NCBI RefSeq assembly: GCF_011297335.1
Contig: NZ_JAAOTJ010000002.1
Location: 558,001-622,000, forward strand
Origin: Catellatospora methionotrophica
Lineage (GTDB): Bacteria; Actinomycetota; Actinomycetes; Mycobacteriales; Micromonosporaceae
Direction of reading: 5' to 3'
Length of the DNA stretch: 64,000 nucleotides
Part shown: positions 22,757 to 31,186 of the stretch, in pieces
How the letters are laid out: every line of letters starts with the position of its first letter
Numbering within the stretch: position 1 is the first letter of the stretch
Position numbers and translations under genes: made by a program
Notes under the pieces: model-generated
What the model saw: the letters and a program-made list of their open reading frames with translations, nothing else
The model's database searches: none
Told to the model about the DNA's origin: nothing

Positions 22757-23533
22757 TCACTTGACTTCGCGGCGGGCGACCCGGATCAGGCCCAGCGCCA
22801 GCGGGGCAACGATCCAGACCGCGACCGAGGTGCCCAGCCGGGCCCAGTCCCGGCCGGTCATCACCGGTTCGAGCAGCAGGCCGGAGGTGACCGACAGGTC
22901 CAGCCACTGCGCGGGTCCGGACAGGGCGGTGACCATCTCGCCGAGGATGCTCCACGCGATCGGGAGCACGAAGTACAGCACGATGGCCAGGGCCGAGTTC
23001 AGCAGCACCATGCCGAACGCGACCCCGAGCAGCACGTTGACGACCAGGAACAGCCCGGCCTTGCCCAGCGCGGCGGCGGGCAGGTGCCACGGGTCGGGGC
23101 CGCCCGCGAACGGCAGCGCCGCCGCGGTGGCCAGCAGGCACGCGGCGTACGCCAGCACGGCCAGTGCCAGCGCGGCGAGCACCTTCGCGGCGGCGACCCG
23201 CATCCGCCGCGGCACCAGCGCGTACGTGGTGAGGGTGGCGCGCTGGGACCACTCGCTGGTGACCGACAGCACGCCGAGCACGGGCAGCAGCACGGCGGCG
23301 GGCAGCACGGTCGGGCCGAGCAGCCCGCCGAAGTCGAACCGCGCGTCGGCGGTCAGCGACAGCACGGTGACTACGGCCACGGCGAGCAGTGCGACGACCG
23401 CCAGCAGCCACGCCCCGGAGCGGGTGTCGGCCATCTTGCGCAGCTCGACGGCGGTCAGCCGCCACAGCGGCACGGGGGAGTGGGACGCGGTCGCGACGGC
23501 GGGGGTGTCGCGGGCGGGCGCGGTGACGGTCAT
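22757..23533 (-). CDS. ABC transporter permease (ABC-2 type)
   Basis: 258 residues from ATG 23533; the start overlaps the ATPase stop (ATGA), so the two are translationally coupled. Six membrane segments are visible (for example AWLLAVVALLAVAVVTVLSL, VLPAAVLLPVLGVLSV, VLAALALAVLAYAACLLATA, FLVVNVLLGVAFGMVLLNSA). The cytoplasmic SEWSQRATLTTYALVPRR loop is the usual coupling region of ABC-2 permeases that pair with drug-exporter ATPases. Substrate unknown. It is the second gene of an exporter operon that faces a two-component system across a shared upstream region. Confidence 0.85.
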   Translation of the reverse strand: MTVTAPARDTPAVATASHSPVPLWRLTAVELRKMADTRSGAWLLAVVALLAVAVVTVLSLTADARFDFGGLLGPTVLPAAVLLPVLGVLSVTSEWSQRATLTTYALVPRRMRVAAAKVLAALALAVLAYAACLLATAAALPFAGGPDPWHLPAAALGKAGLFLVVNVLLGVAFGMVLLNSALAIVLYFVLPIAWSILGEMVTALSGPAQWLDLSVTSGLLLEPVMTGRDWARLGTSVAVWIVAPLALGLIRVARREVK

Positions 23534-24432
23534 CGGGCGGTCCCTTCGGGGGCGGTGGTGCCGTTGGTGAGGCTGAGGAACATCTCCTCCAGGCCGCGGG
23601 CCCGGCCGGGCTGCAGTTCGAGCAGCACCACGCCCGCTGTGGCGGCGGCCCGGCCGACGGCTTCGGCCTCGGCGTCGACGAGCAGCGCGCCGCCGTCGGC
23701 GGGGGAGGCGGACAGCCCGGCCGTGGCCAGCGCGGCCCGCAGCGCGGCGGGGTCGAGGGCGCGTACCCGCATCCCGGCGCCGGACAGCAGTTCGTCCTTG
23801 GCGCCCTGGGCGACGACCCGCCCGTTGCCGATCATGACGAGCCGGTCGGCGACGGCCTCGACCTCGCGCAGCAGGTGGGAGGAGAGCAGCACGGTGCCGC
23901 CCCGGTCGGCGAAGTCGCGCAGCAGGCCGCGCATCCAGAAGATGCCCTCGGGGTCCAGGCCGTTGGCGGGCTCGTCGAGGATCAGCGCCCGGGGCTCGCC
24001 GAGCAGGGCCTGGGCCAGGCCGAGGCGCTGGCGCATGCCCAGCGAGTAGTCGCCGACGCGCTTGCGGGCGGCCGAGGACGGCAGGTCGACGCAGGTCAGC
24101 AGCTCGCCGACCCGGCTGGACGGGACGCGGAGCAGCTGCGCGGCCAGGGCGAGGGTCTCCCGGCCGGTGCGGCCGGGGTGCTGGGCGGACGCGTCGAGCA
24201 GGATGCCGACCTCGCGGCCCGGGTTGGGCAGCTGCCGGTACGGGCGTCCGGCGACGGTGGCGTGCCCGCCGGTCGGCGGGGTGAGTCCGCAGATCATCCG
24301 CATGGTGGTGGACTTGCCGGCCCCGTTCGGGCCGAGGAACCCGGTGACAGTGCCGGGCGTGCAGCGAAACGACACGTCGTCGACGGCCGTCTGCGCGCCG
24401 TAGCGCTTGGTGAGGTGCGCGACTTCGATCAT
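23530..24432 (-). CDS. ABC transporter ATP-binding protein (drug-exporter type)
   Basis: 300 residues from ATG 24432. Walker A is GPNGAGKST (about 34-42), the Q-loop region is near GILLDASAQHPGRTG, the signature is YSLGMRQRLGLAQAL, Walker B is ALILDEPANGLDPEG, and the H-loop is LLSSHLL. The C-terminal extension (residues 215-300) is the usual one of DrrA/CcmA-type exporters. It pairs with the permease gene that overlaps it by 4 bases. A 37-bp dyad between it and the histidine-kinase gene suggests control by that two-component system. Confidence 0.9.
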   Translation of the reverse strand: MIEVAHLTKRYGAQTAVDDVSFRCTPGTVTGFLGPNGAGKSTTMRMICGLTPPTGGHATVAGRPYRQLPNPGREVGILLDASAQHPGRTGRETLALAAQLLRVPSSRVGELLTCVDLPSSAARKRVGDYSLGMRQRLGLAQALLGEPRALILDEPANGLDPEGIFWMRGLLRDFADRGGTVLLSSHLLREVEAVADRLVMIGNGRVVAQGAKDELLSGAGMRVRALDPAALRAALATAGLSASPADGGALLVDAEAEAVGRAAATAGVVLLELQPGRARGLEEMFLSLTNGTTAPEGTAR

Positions 24433-24489
24433 GCGTACCAGCCTGGCGGCCTCGGGGGTCGGCCCGCAGCGGCCGGAGGGCGACGGGGG

Positions 24490-24526
24490 CCGACCTTGGT
24501 CGACAGCAGGCGTAGACCAAAGTCGG
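24490..24526. promoter_or_regulatory. Candidate response-regulator operator between the ABC and two-component operons
   Basis: Two 15-base arms, CCGACCTTGGTCGAC and GTAGACCAAAGTCGG, are complementary at 13 of 15 positions around a 7-base spacer. The site sits 58 bases before the ATPase start and 41 bases before the kinase start, in the only shared control region. Confidence 0.55.
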
Positions 24527-24566
24527 TACCCCGCCCGACCAGGCCGCACGTACCCTGGGAGCCACC

Positions 24567-25796
24567 ATGACGACCGCTGCGGCCCCCACCCACTCCCCGC
24601 GCCTGCTGCGTCAGCTGCTGCCCGCCGACCTGCAGCCCGACGGCGCGGCCAGGCGGCGCACCGCCCGCGACTGGGCCGTCGACGTGGCCTGTCTCGTGGC
24701 GGCGGTGCTCGTCGGTCTGACCGTGTACGACCTGGATTCCGCGGGCCGCGCGGTGCCCGAGCTGATCCAGTTTGCCGACCTGGTCGCGGGCACCGTGCTG
24801 TGCCTGGCCCTGTTCTGGCGGCGGCGTGTCCCGCTGGCCCTGGCCGTCGTGACGGCGGTGGCGGGGGCGTTCTCGCCGCTGTCCGGCGGCGCGGCCATCG
24901 TGGCCCTGCTCACCCTCGGCGCACGCGGCCGGCCCGGCGCTGTGCTGGCGGTCGGTGCGATCCACGCGCTGCTGTCGCCGGTGTACCTGCGCCTGTACCC
25001 GGATCCGGAGCTGTCGATCTGGCCGTCGGTGGCCTGGACGTGGCTGATGCTCGCCGTGGTCACCGCGTGGGCGCTGTTCCTCGGCGCGCGGCGGCAGCTG
25101 GTGCACTCGCTGCGCGAGCGGGCCGTACGCGCCGAGGCCGAGCAGGAGCTGCGCGTCGCGCAGGCCCGCCAGCTGGAGCGCACCCGGATCGCCCGGGAGA
25201 TGCACGACGTGCTCGCGCACCGGATCTCGCTGCTCAGCCTGCACGCCGGAGCGCTGGAGTTCCGGCCGGACGCGCCGCCGCAGGAGGTGGCGCGGGCCGC
25301 CGGCGTCATCCGCGACAGCGCCCACCAGGCGCTGCAGGACCTGCGCGCCGTCATCGGCGTGCTGCGCACTCCCGACGAGCCCGGCGACGAGCCCGAACGG
25401 CCCCAGCCGACCCTGTCCGACCTGCCCGGCCTGGTCGCCGAGTCGCGGTCGGCGGGGATGCGGGTGCAGCTCACCCAGCAGCTGCCCGAACCCGCCGCGC
25501 TGCCCGCGCATGCCGGGCGCACCGCGTACCGCGTGGTGCAGGAGGGCCTGACCAACGCCCGCAAGCACGCCCCCGGCGCGGCGGTGCGGGTCGCGGTCGC
25601 CGGGCAGCCCGCGCAGGGGCTGACCGTCGAGGTGCTCAGCCGGGGGCCGCTCGGCGGCGCGGCGGGTATCCCCGGCACGGGCACCGGCCTGGTCGGGCTG
25701 GCTGAGCGGGTGTCGCTGGCGGGTGGGCGCATCGAGCACGGCCGTACCCCGGCGGGCGACTTCCGGCTGTGGACGTGGCAGCCGTGGCCGGCGTGA
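24567..25796 (+). CDS. Sensor histidine kinase (NarL-type partner, HisKA_3)
   Basis: 409 residues from ATG 24567. Four to five transmembrane helices occupy residues 30-175 with little extracytoplasmic sequence, suggesting membrane or lipid-linked stimulus sensing. A short coiled segment (ERAVRAEAEQELRVAQARQ) leads to the HisKA_3 box RTRIAREMHDVLAHRIS, with phospho-acceptor His213. The ATPase domain has an N box (VVQEGLTNARKHAPG) and a G2-like GTGTGLVGLAERV. It ends by overlapping the response-regulator start (GTGA). This type often controls a neighbouring antibiotic ABC exporter, and one lies divergently here. Confidence 0.9.
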   Translation: MTTAAAPTHSPRLLRQLLPADLQPDGAARRRTARDWAVDVACLVAAVLVGLTVYDLDSAGRAVPELIQFADLVAGTVLCLALFWRRRVPLALAVVTAVAGAFSPLSGGAAIVALLTLGARGRPGAVLAVGAIHALLSPVYLRLYPDPELSIWPSVAWTWLMLAVVTAWALFLGARRQLVHSLRERAVRAEAEQELRVAQARQLERTRIAREMHDVLAHRISLLSLHAGALEFRPDAPPQEVARAAGVIRDSAHQALQDLRAVIGVLRTPDEPGDEPERPQPTLSDLPGLVAESRSAGMRVQLTQQLPEPAALPAHAGRTAYRVVQEGLTNARKHAPGAAVRVAVAGQPAQGLTVEVLSRGPLGGAAGIPGTGTGLVGLAERVSLAGGRIEHGRTPAGDFRLWTWQPWPA

Positions 25797-26446
25797 TCCG
25801 GCTGCTGATCGTCGACGACGACCCGCTGGTGCGGGCCGGTCTGTCGATGATGCTGGCGGGGCTGGACGATCTGCGGGTGGTCGGCGAGGCGGCCGACGGG
25901 ACCGAGGTGCCCGCGGCGGTGGCCGCGCACACGCCCGACATCGTGCTGATGGACATCCGCATGCCGCGTATGGACGGCCTGGCCGCCACCGAACTGCTGC
26001 GCCGCAGGCCCGGCGCGCCGGAGGTGGTCGTGCTGACCACGTTCGACGCCGACGAGCAGGTGCTGCGGGCGCTGCGGGCCGGGGCCAGCGGGTTCCTGCT
26101 CAAGGACACTCCGCCCGCGGAGCTGGTGCGGGCGCTGCGCCGGGTCGCGACGGGCGAGCCGATGCTGTCGCCGTCGGTGACCCGGCAGCTCATCGACCAG
26201 GTGACGGCGGGCACCGGAGCCGCTCGCGCGGCCCGCGCGCAGCAGGTGCTGGGCCGGTTGACCGCGCGGGAGCGGGAGGTGGCCGCCGCGATCGGGCAGG
26301 GCCTGTCCAACGCCGAGATCGGCGTACGGCTGCACATGAGCGTGGCCACGGTCAAGGCGTACGTGTCGCGGCTGCTGGCGAAGCTGGAGCTGAACAACCG
26401 GGTGCAGATCGCGCTGCTGGCGCACGACACGGGGCTCGCCAGCTGA
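25793..26446 (+). CDS. NarL/FixJ-type response regulator
   Basis: 217 residues from GTG 25793, overlapping the kinase stop by 4 bases. Receiver domain 1-120 has the acidic pair IVDDDPLV, the phospho-Asp54 in VLMDIRMPRMDG, the switch Thr in VVLTTFDADE, and Lys in FLLKDTPP. The LuxR-type HTH is LTAREREVAAAIGQGLSNAEI, then RLHMSVATVKAYVSRLLAKL (residues about 150-205). It is phosphorylated by the preceding kinase and probably binds the 37-bp dyad at 24490 to control the exporter and perhaps itself. Confidence 0.92.
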   Translation: MIRLLIVDDDPLVRAGLSMMLAGLDDLRVVGEAADGTEVPAAVAAHTPDIVLMDIRMPRMDGLAATELLRRRPGAPEVVVLTTFDADEQVLRALRAGASGFLLKDTPPAELVRALRRVATGEPMLSPSVTRQLIDQVTAGTGAARAARAQQVLGRLTAREREVAAAIGQGLSNAEIGVRLHMSVATVKAYVSRLLAKLELNNRVQIALLAHDTGLAS

Positions 26447-26449
26447 GGA

Positions 26450-26878
26450 TCAGAGCTTGAACGTGACCGTGATGGTCGTGCCCGGCTCCCGGCCGGTGAT
26501 CGTCATCTCGTCGGTGAACTGGCGGACGACCCACAGCCCGCGGCCGCCCTCGGTGCTCAGCGGCACCCGGTTCATGCCCGCGCTCGCCGTGTCGGCGATG
26601 CCCGGACCGTCGTCACTGACCTCGCAGTGGACCGCTGCGTCGTGACGCCACAGCCGCAGGCGGCCCCGCCCGCCGCCGTGCCGGATGGCATTGGTGGCCA
26701 GTTCGGTGGCCACCACGAGCAGCCTGCCCAGCCCCGGCTCGGTCAGCCCGAACTCGCCGGCGTGCGCGGCCACGGCCGCGCGCAGCGAGTACAGGTCGTC
26801 GGCGACGAACACCGTGTCCAGCCCCTCGGGCTCCGCCATCGCGGGCGGAGGCTCCGGGAGCCAGTCGGCGGCCGTCAT
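26450..26878 (-). CDS. RsbW-like ATP-binding anti-sigma factor / serine kinase
   Basis: 142 residues from ATG 26878, which overlaps the stop of the upstream MEDS-STAS gene (ATGA). The HATPase_c_2 fold shows the N box VVATELATNAIRHGGGRGRL, the G1 box VSDDGPGIAD and the G2 box GGRGLWVVRQFTDEM. These are the single-domain kinases of partner-switching systems: they bind a sigma factor or phosphorylate a STAS antagonist. The fused partner protein next to it supplies the STAS domain, so the two probably work as a pair. It is convergent with the response-regulator gene (3 bases between stops). Confidence 0.85.
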   Translation of the reverse strand: MTAADWLPEPPPAMAEPEGLDTVFVADDLYSLRAAVAAHAGEFGLTEPGLGRLLVVATELATNAIRHGGGRGRLRLWRHDAAVHCEVSDDGPGIADTASAGMNRVPLSTEGGRGLWVVRQFTDEMTITGREPGTTITVTFKL

Positions 26879-27735
26879 GACTGACTCGGCATGACCAGTT
26901 GCGGCACGTGTTCGGCGCCTACCGCGTTGAGCACCTGGGCGACCGCCGGAGGGCAGGACACGACCATGCGCCGCCCGGCGGGCAGGGTCGCGGCGGCCTT
27001 GACGATGGCGGTGGCCGCCGTGACGTCGATGAATCGCAGCTTGACCAGGTTGAGGTGGATGTTGTCGTCAAGCCGCAGCGCCTCGGTCAGTGCCTGCTGC
27101 AGCGGCTGCAGGTGGGTGTAGTCCATCTCGCCGGCGGCGCGCACCCCCGGTGGGCGGTGCTGGCGGCAGATCCGCAGCAGGGGAGTGTCGTGGTAGGCCA
27201 GCGCCGCGACCGTCTTGTGGTGGGCGTCGCTGGCGAAGGCCAGCGTCACCGAGTCGAACGTCTCCCGGTCGTACTGGCAGATCGCGGTCAGCCGCCCGTC
27301 GGTGAACAGGCTCGCGGCCTGCTGCTCGAACGCGACGAGCTGGTCGATGGCGATCGGCCGCCCCGCCCAGCACATGTCGGCGCTGACCCGCAGCCCCGGC
27401 ATGCCGCGCCGGGCGGCCTGGTGGCGCTCCCGTGCGATCAGGGCGACCATGCGCTCGGCGGTCGCGCCGCCGTCCGCTGCCGGGGCGTCCTGGCTGGTGT
27501 ACAGCGTGAGCTGGCCGCGGTCGATGGCCGCCACGCTGGCGACCTCGCGCATCGCCAGCTCCTCGGACAGCTCGTCGGGGGTCAGCGCGTCGGTGAAGCA
27601 GATCACGCGCTGGCCGCGGTGCAGTCCGTCCGCGACGAAGTCGGCGACCAGGTCGAGCCTCTCGTCGGGGTCGGTGAACGTCAGGCAGGCGTGATCACCT
27701 GGGTTGATCTCGTCCACGGTCACCGCATCCGCCAT
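26875..27735 (-). CDS. MEDS sensory domain - STAS domain protein
   Basis: 286 residues from ATG 27735. Residues about 10-165 form the MEDS domain (INPGDHACLTFTDPDERLDL, GQRVICFTDALTP, then MCWAGRPIAIDQLVAFEQQ), a sensory module first recognised in the methylotroph DcmR. Residues about 195-286 form a STAS domain (LDDNIHLNLVKLRFIDVTAATAIV). The usual phosphorylated Ser in the D-S-x-G loop is replaced by Val-Thr (IDVTAAT), so regulation by phosphorylation is either through the Thr or lost. It is co-translated with the RsbW-like kinase. It likely senses a small organic compound or oxidant and hands the signal to the kinase (inference). Confidence 0.82.
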   Translation of the reverse strand: MADAVTVDEINPGDHACLTFTDPDERLDLVADFVADGLHRGQRVICFTDALTPDELSEELAMREVASVAAIDRGQLTLYTSQDAPAADGGATAERMVALIARERHQAARRGMPGLRVSADMCWAGRPIAIDQLVAFEQQAASLFTDGRLTAICQYDRETFDSVTLAFASDAHHKTVAALAYHDTPLLRICRQHRPPGVRAAGEMDYTHLQPLQQALTEALRLDDNIHLNLVKLRFIDVTAATAIVKAAATLPAGRRMVVSCPPAVAQVLNAVGAEHVPQLVMPSQS

Positions 27736-28203
27736 GGGGTTCCTCTCCTCGGCGCGCCTGGCAAGCGGTCAGTACCCGATGGGAACCTTGACTAACCAGG
27801 TCGGGCGTGCAGTTCTGCGGCAGTTGCCGCTACTTCCGCCCATGATCGGACATTGCTACCGGGTACGCCAGCGGTGCACGTTACCGGAGCCGGGTTCCGG
27901 GCACGCGCGGCACGCGAGCGGCGGCCGCCGGGGCACCCGTGACGATCGTGGGCAATCGCTCTCCCATGATCCACGGATTCGGGCCGTGCCAACTCGCCCG
28001 CCCGAATGCAGTACCCGGCAACAAAAGCGCTGCCTGGGCACCTTCTGAACGGATCTCCGTGACACACCACGGAAACATGCCCTTGACAGCTATCGAACAA
28101 ACGACAACTCTCTGTTTCAGAGAGCGCTCTCTACCGTCCACCGACCGTCCTGATCGCACAGGCCGGCCGGACCCGTCGCCCAGTCCCCTACCAGGGAGAA
28201 GAG
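27736..28203. other. Intergenic control region between the MEDS-STAS and GH55 genes
   Basis: 468 bases without a convincing gene. It holds the divergent promoters of both neighbours: a TTGACA (28083-28088), the palindromic operator at 28119 and, just before the ATG at 28204, an AGGGAGAAG ribosome-binding site. No tRNA-like structure or further repeat was seen. Confidence 0.6.
28119..28132. promoter_or_regulatory. LacI-type operator upstream of the GH55 gene
   Basis: AGAGAGCGCTCTCT, a perfect 14-bp palindrome. Its 12-bp core GAGAGCGCTCTC is identical to that of the GH16 operator at 6548. It lies 30 bases downstream of a TTGACA hexamer, at the expected transcription start. Confidence 0.7.
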
Positions 28204-30843
28204 ATGCAATCCGTCCCCCGTCTGGCCGTGTCCCGCGGCAGACCCCTGTACGCCCTCGTGCTCGCAACCGTCGGCGTACTCCTCATGGCCTATTTCGTCG
28301 TGATCGGCAACAGTGCGGCGAACGCCGCGGTGACCCTGCTCTCGCAGGGCAAGACCGTCACCGCGTCGTCGGTGGAGAACGCGGGCACGCCCGCGTCGGC
28401 CGCGGTCGACGGCAACACCGGCACCCGCTGGTCCAGTGCCGCCAGCGACCCGCAGTGGATCCAGGTCGACCTCGGTGACACCGCCACCCTCAGCCAGGTC
28501 ATCCTGCGCTGGGAGTCGGCGTACGCCACCGCGTTCCAGATCCAGACCTCGGCCAACGGCAGCAGCTGGACCACCGTCTACAGCACGACCACCAGCACCG
28601 GCGGCGTGCAGACCCTCAACGTGACCGGCTCCGGCCGCTACGTGCGGGTGTACGGCACCGCGCGGGCGACCGGCTACGGCTACTCGCTGTGGGAGTTCCA
28701 GGTCTACGGCGAGATCGGCGGCGGCACCGGCGGCTGCGGCACCACGAACGTCGCCCAGGGCAAGCCCGCCACCGCCTCCTCGGTCGAGAACGCCGGCACG
28801 CCGGCGTCCAACGCCGTCGACGGCAGCGGCACCACCCGCTGGTCCAGCGCCTTCGCCGACCCGCAGTGGCTGCAGATCGACCTCGGCGTCGCCACCCCGA
28901 TCTGCCAGGTGATCCTGACCTGGGAAGGCGCCTACGCCACGGCGTACCAGATCCAGGCGTCGACCAACGCGACCACCTGGACCACGGTCTGGAGCACCAC
29001 CACCGGCACCGGCGGCACCGCCACGATCAACGCGTCAGCCTCGGCGCGCTACGTGCGCGTCTACATGACCGCCCGCGCCACCGGCTGGGGCTACTCGCTG
29101 TGGGAGGTCGCCGTGCGCTCCGGCACCCCGACCTCGCCCAGCGCCAGCCCGAGCACGCAGCCCTCGCCCAGCCCCAGCGGCGAGGTCATCCCCGGCGGCG
29201 GCTCGCTCGGCCCGAACGTGAAGGTCTTCGACCCGTCCATGTCCGGGGCGACGATCCAGGCGCAGGTCAACACCATCTTCAACGAGATGGAGTCGAACCA
29301 GTTCGGCCTGCAGCGCTACGCGCTGGCGTTCAAGCCGGGCACCTACAGCGGGTTCAACGCCCAGATCGGGTTCTACACCTCGATCATCGGTCTCGGCCAG
29401 AACCCCGGTGACGTACGCATCAACGGCGACGTGACCGTGGACGCGGGCTGGTTCCAGGGCAACGCCACGCAGAACTTCTGGCGCTCGGCGGAGAACCTGT
29501 CCATCTACCCGTCGGCCGGGTTCACCCGGTGGGCCGTCTCGCAGGCCGCGCCGTTCCGGCGGATGGACATCCACGGCGACCTGAACCTCGCCCCGAACGG
29601 CTACGGCTGGGCCAGCGGCGGCTACATCGCCGACAGCCGGGTCTCCGGCGCGGTCGGGCCGTACTCGCAGCAGCAGTGGTACACCCGGGACAGCCAGATC
29701 GGCGGCTGGGTCAACGGCGTGTGGAACATGGTGTTCTCGGGCGTGCAGGGCGCTCCGGCCAACGGCTTCCCGAACCCGGTCTACACCACTCTGGCGACCA
29801 CCCCGCAGAGCCGGGAGAAGCCGTACCTGTACATCGACGGCGGCGGCAACTACCGGGTGTTCGTGCCGTCCCTGCGTACCAACGCGTCCGGCACCACCTG
29901 GGCGGGCGGCTCCACCCCCGGCAGCTCGCTGCCGCTGAGCGCGTTCTACGTGGCCAAGCCGGGCGACAGCGCGGCGCGCATCAACCAGGCGCTGGCCCAG
30001 GGCCTGCACCTGCTGTTCACGCCGGGCATCTACCACACCAGCGGCACGATCAACGTCAACCGCCCCGACACCGTGGTGCTGGGTCTCGGCTACGCGACGA
30101 TCATCCCGGACACCGGGGCCATCCCGATGTCGGTCGCCGACGTGGACGGCGTGAAGATCGCCGGTCTGCTGTTCGACGCGGGCCCGGTCAACTCGCCGGT
30201 GCTGCTGCAGCTCGGCGCGAACGGCTCGTCGGCCAGCCACGCCGCCAACCCGACGTCGATCTCGGACGTGTTCTTCCGGATCGGCGGCGCGCACGCCGGC
30301 AAGGCCACCACCAGCCTGCTGGTCAACAGCAACAACGTGATCATCGACCACATCTGGGCGTGGCGCGGCGACCACGGCGCGGGCATCGGCTGGACCGTCA
30401 ACACGGCCGACTACGGCGTCATCGTCAACGGCAACAACGTGCTGGCGACCGGTCTGTTCGTCGAGCACTACCAGAAGTACAACGTGGTCTGGAACGGCCA
30501 GGGCGGCAAGACGATCTTCTTCCAGAACGAGCTGCCCTACGACCCGCCGAACCAGGCGGCCTACATGAACGGCGCCACCAGGGGCTACGCCGCGTACAAG
30601 GTGGCCGACACGGTGACCAGCCACGAGGCCTGGGGTCTGGGCATCTACTGCTACTTCAACGTGGATCCCACGATCCACGCCGCGAGGGGTATCGAGACGC
30701 CGAACAACCCCAACGTCAAGTTCCACAGCATCTCCACGGTGTCGCTGGGCGGCAACGGTGTGATCGACAACGTCATCAACACCACCGGTGGACCCGCACA
30801 GGGCACGGCGACCGTGCCGAGCACCGTCACCAGCTACCCGTGA
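28204..30843 (+). CDS. Secreted GH55-like exo-beta-1,3-glucanase with two F5/8C (discoidin) domains
   Basis: 879 residues from ATG 28204. Residues 1-42 are a signal region. Two F5/8 type C domains follow at about 46-168 and 182-305 (each with SQGKTVTASSVENAG- or QGKPATASSVENAG-type starts), then a Ser/Pro linker (307-333) and the catalytic part, 335-879. The catalytic part is a right-handed beta-helix pattern (YALAFKPGTYSGF, LFTPGIYHTSGTINVNRPDT). Glu754 in FVEHYQKY and Glu776 in FFQNELPYDPPN are 22 residues apart, the same spacing as the catalytic Glu480/Glu502 I recall for the Streptomyces GH55 enzyme SacteLam55A. Proteins like this are often mis-named 'adenylyl cyclase' in databases. Likely releases glucose from laminarin or fungal beta-1,3-glucan. 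Confidence 0.72.
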   Translation: MQSVPRLAVSRGRPLYALVLATVGVLLMAYFVVIGNSAANAAVTLLSQGKTVTASSVENAGTPASAAVDGNTGTRWSSAASDPQWIQVDLGDTATLSQVILRWESAYATAFQIQTSANGSSWTTVYSTTTSTGGVQTLNVTGSGRYVRVYGTARATGYGYSLWEFQVYGEIGGGTGGCGTTNVAQGKPATASSVENAGTPASNAVDGSGTTRWSSAFADPQWLQIDLGVATPICQVILTWEGAYATAYQIQASTNATTWTTVWSTTTGTGGTATINASASARYVRVYMTARATGWGYSLWEVAVRSGTPTSPSASPSTQPSPSPSGEVIPGGGSLGPNVKVFDPSMSGATIQAQVNTIFNEMESNQFGLQRYALAFKPGTYSGFNAQIGFYTSIIGLGQNPGDVRINGDVTVDAGWFQGNATQNFWRSAENLSIYPSAGFTRWAVSQAAPFRRMDIHGDLNLAPNGYGWASGGYIADSRVSGAVGPYSQQQWYTRDSQIGGWVNGVWNMVFSGVQGAPANGFPNPVYTTLATTPQSREKPYLYIDGGGNYRVFVPSLRTNASGTTWAGGSTPGSSLPLSAFYVAKPGDSAARINQALAQGLHLLFTPGIYHTSGTINVNRPDTVVLGLGYATIIPDTGAIPMSVADVDGVKIAGLLFDAGPVNSPVLLQLGANGSSASHAANPTSISDVFFRIGGAHAGKATTSLLVNSNNVIIDHIWAWRGDHGAGIGWTVNTADYGVIVNGNNVLATGLFVEHYQKYNVVWNGQGGKTIFFQNELPYDPPNQAAYMNGATRGYAAYKVADTVTSHEAWGLGIYCYFNVDPTIHAARGIETPNNPNVKFHSISTVSLGGNGVIDNVINTTGGPAQGTATVPSTVTSYP

Positions 30844-30873
30844 CCCAGGTGGCACCCCGCTAGGTGACTGATC

Positions 30874-30905
30874 GAGGGCCGACTCGGCTTGCCGGGTCGG
30901 CCCTC
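30874..30905 (+). terminator. Terminator after the GH55 gene
   Basis: GAGGGCCGAC / GTCGGCCCTC, a perfect 10-bp stem with a 12-base loop, 31 bases past the stop codon. No T tract follows. Confidence 0.65.
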
Positions 30906-30928
30906 CCGCGTTCCGGGGGAACACACCG

Positions 30929-31054
30929 GCGTGGCTGGACGCTCGTGCACAGGGCTACCACCTCGCCCACCCGATGCCGCTGACCTCCCTGATCGACCTG
31001 CTGTCGGGCGACCCCGCCGATCGCCGACGCACCGCCGCCCGCGAACGGGCCTGA
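30929..31054 (+). pseudogene. Remnant 3' end of an unidentified gene
   Basis: A frame with protein-like composition and high third-position GC (AWLDARAQGYHLAHPMPLTS, then LIDLLSGDPADRR) runs to a stop at 31052-31054. No start or upstream domain precedes it; upstream the frame runs into the terminator of the GH55 gene. I take it as the C-terminal end of a deleted gene. The family is not recognised and it could be chance coding. Confidence 0.3.
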
Positions 31055-31186
31055 CCCCCGCGACCGGCCGGAACTGCCGGGCGCGGCGTGGCCGGGGAGT
31101 GTCCGGCCGTTCACCGTGCATTCTGTGATCAGTCCGTTGCGCCGCGTGAGTGGCCGGTGGGTGGTCCAGAGGGCGCGAGCTTGGCG

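Noticed and set aside
28204-30843. Database-style name 'adenylyl cyclase' for this protein
   Set aside because: The protein has a signal peptide, F5/8C domains and a beta-helix pattern. No cyclase catalytic motif is visible, and two Glu residues fit the GH55 spacing.
29035-30924. 629-codon open frame antisense to the GH55-like gene
   Set aside because: It is the reverse frame of a well-supported gene with signal peptide and F5/8C repeats, and has no recognisable domain.
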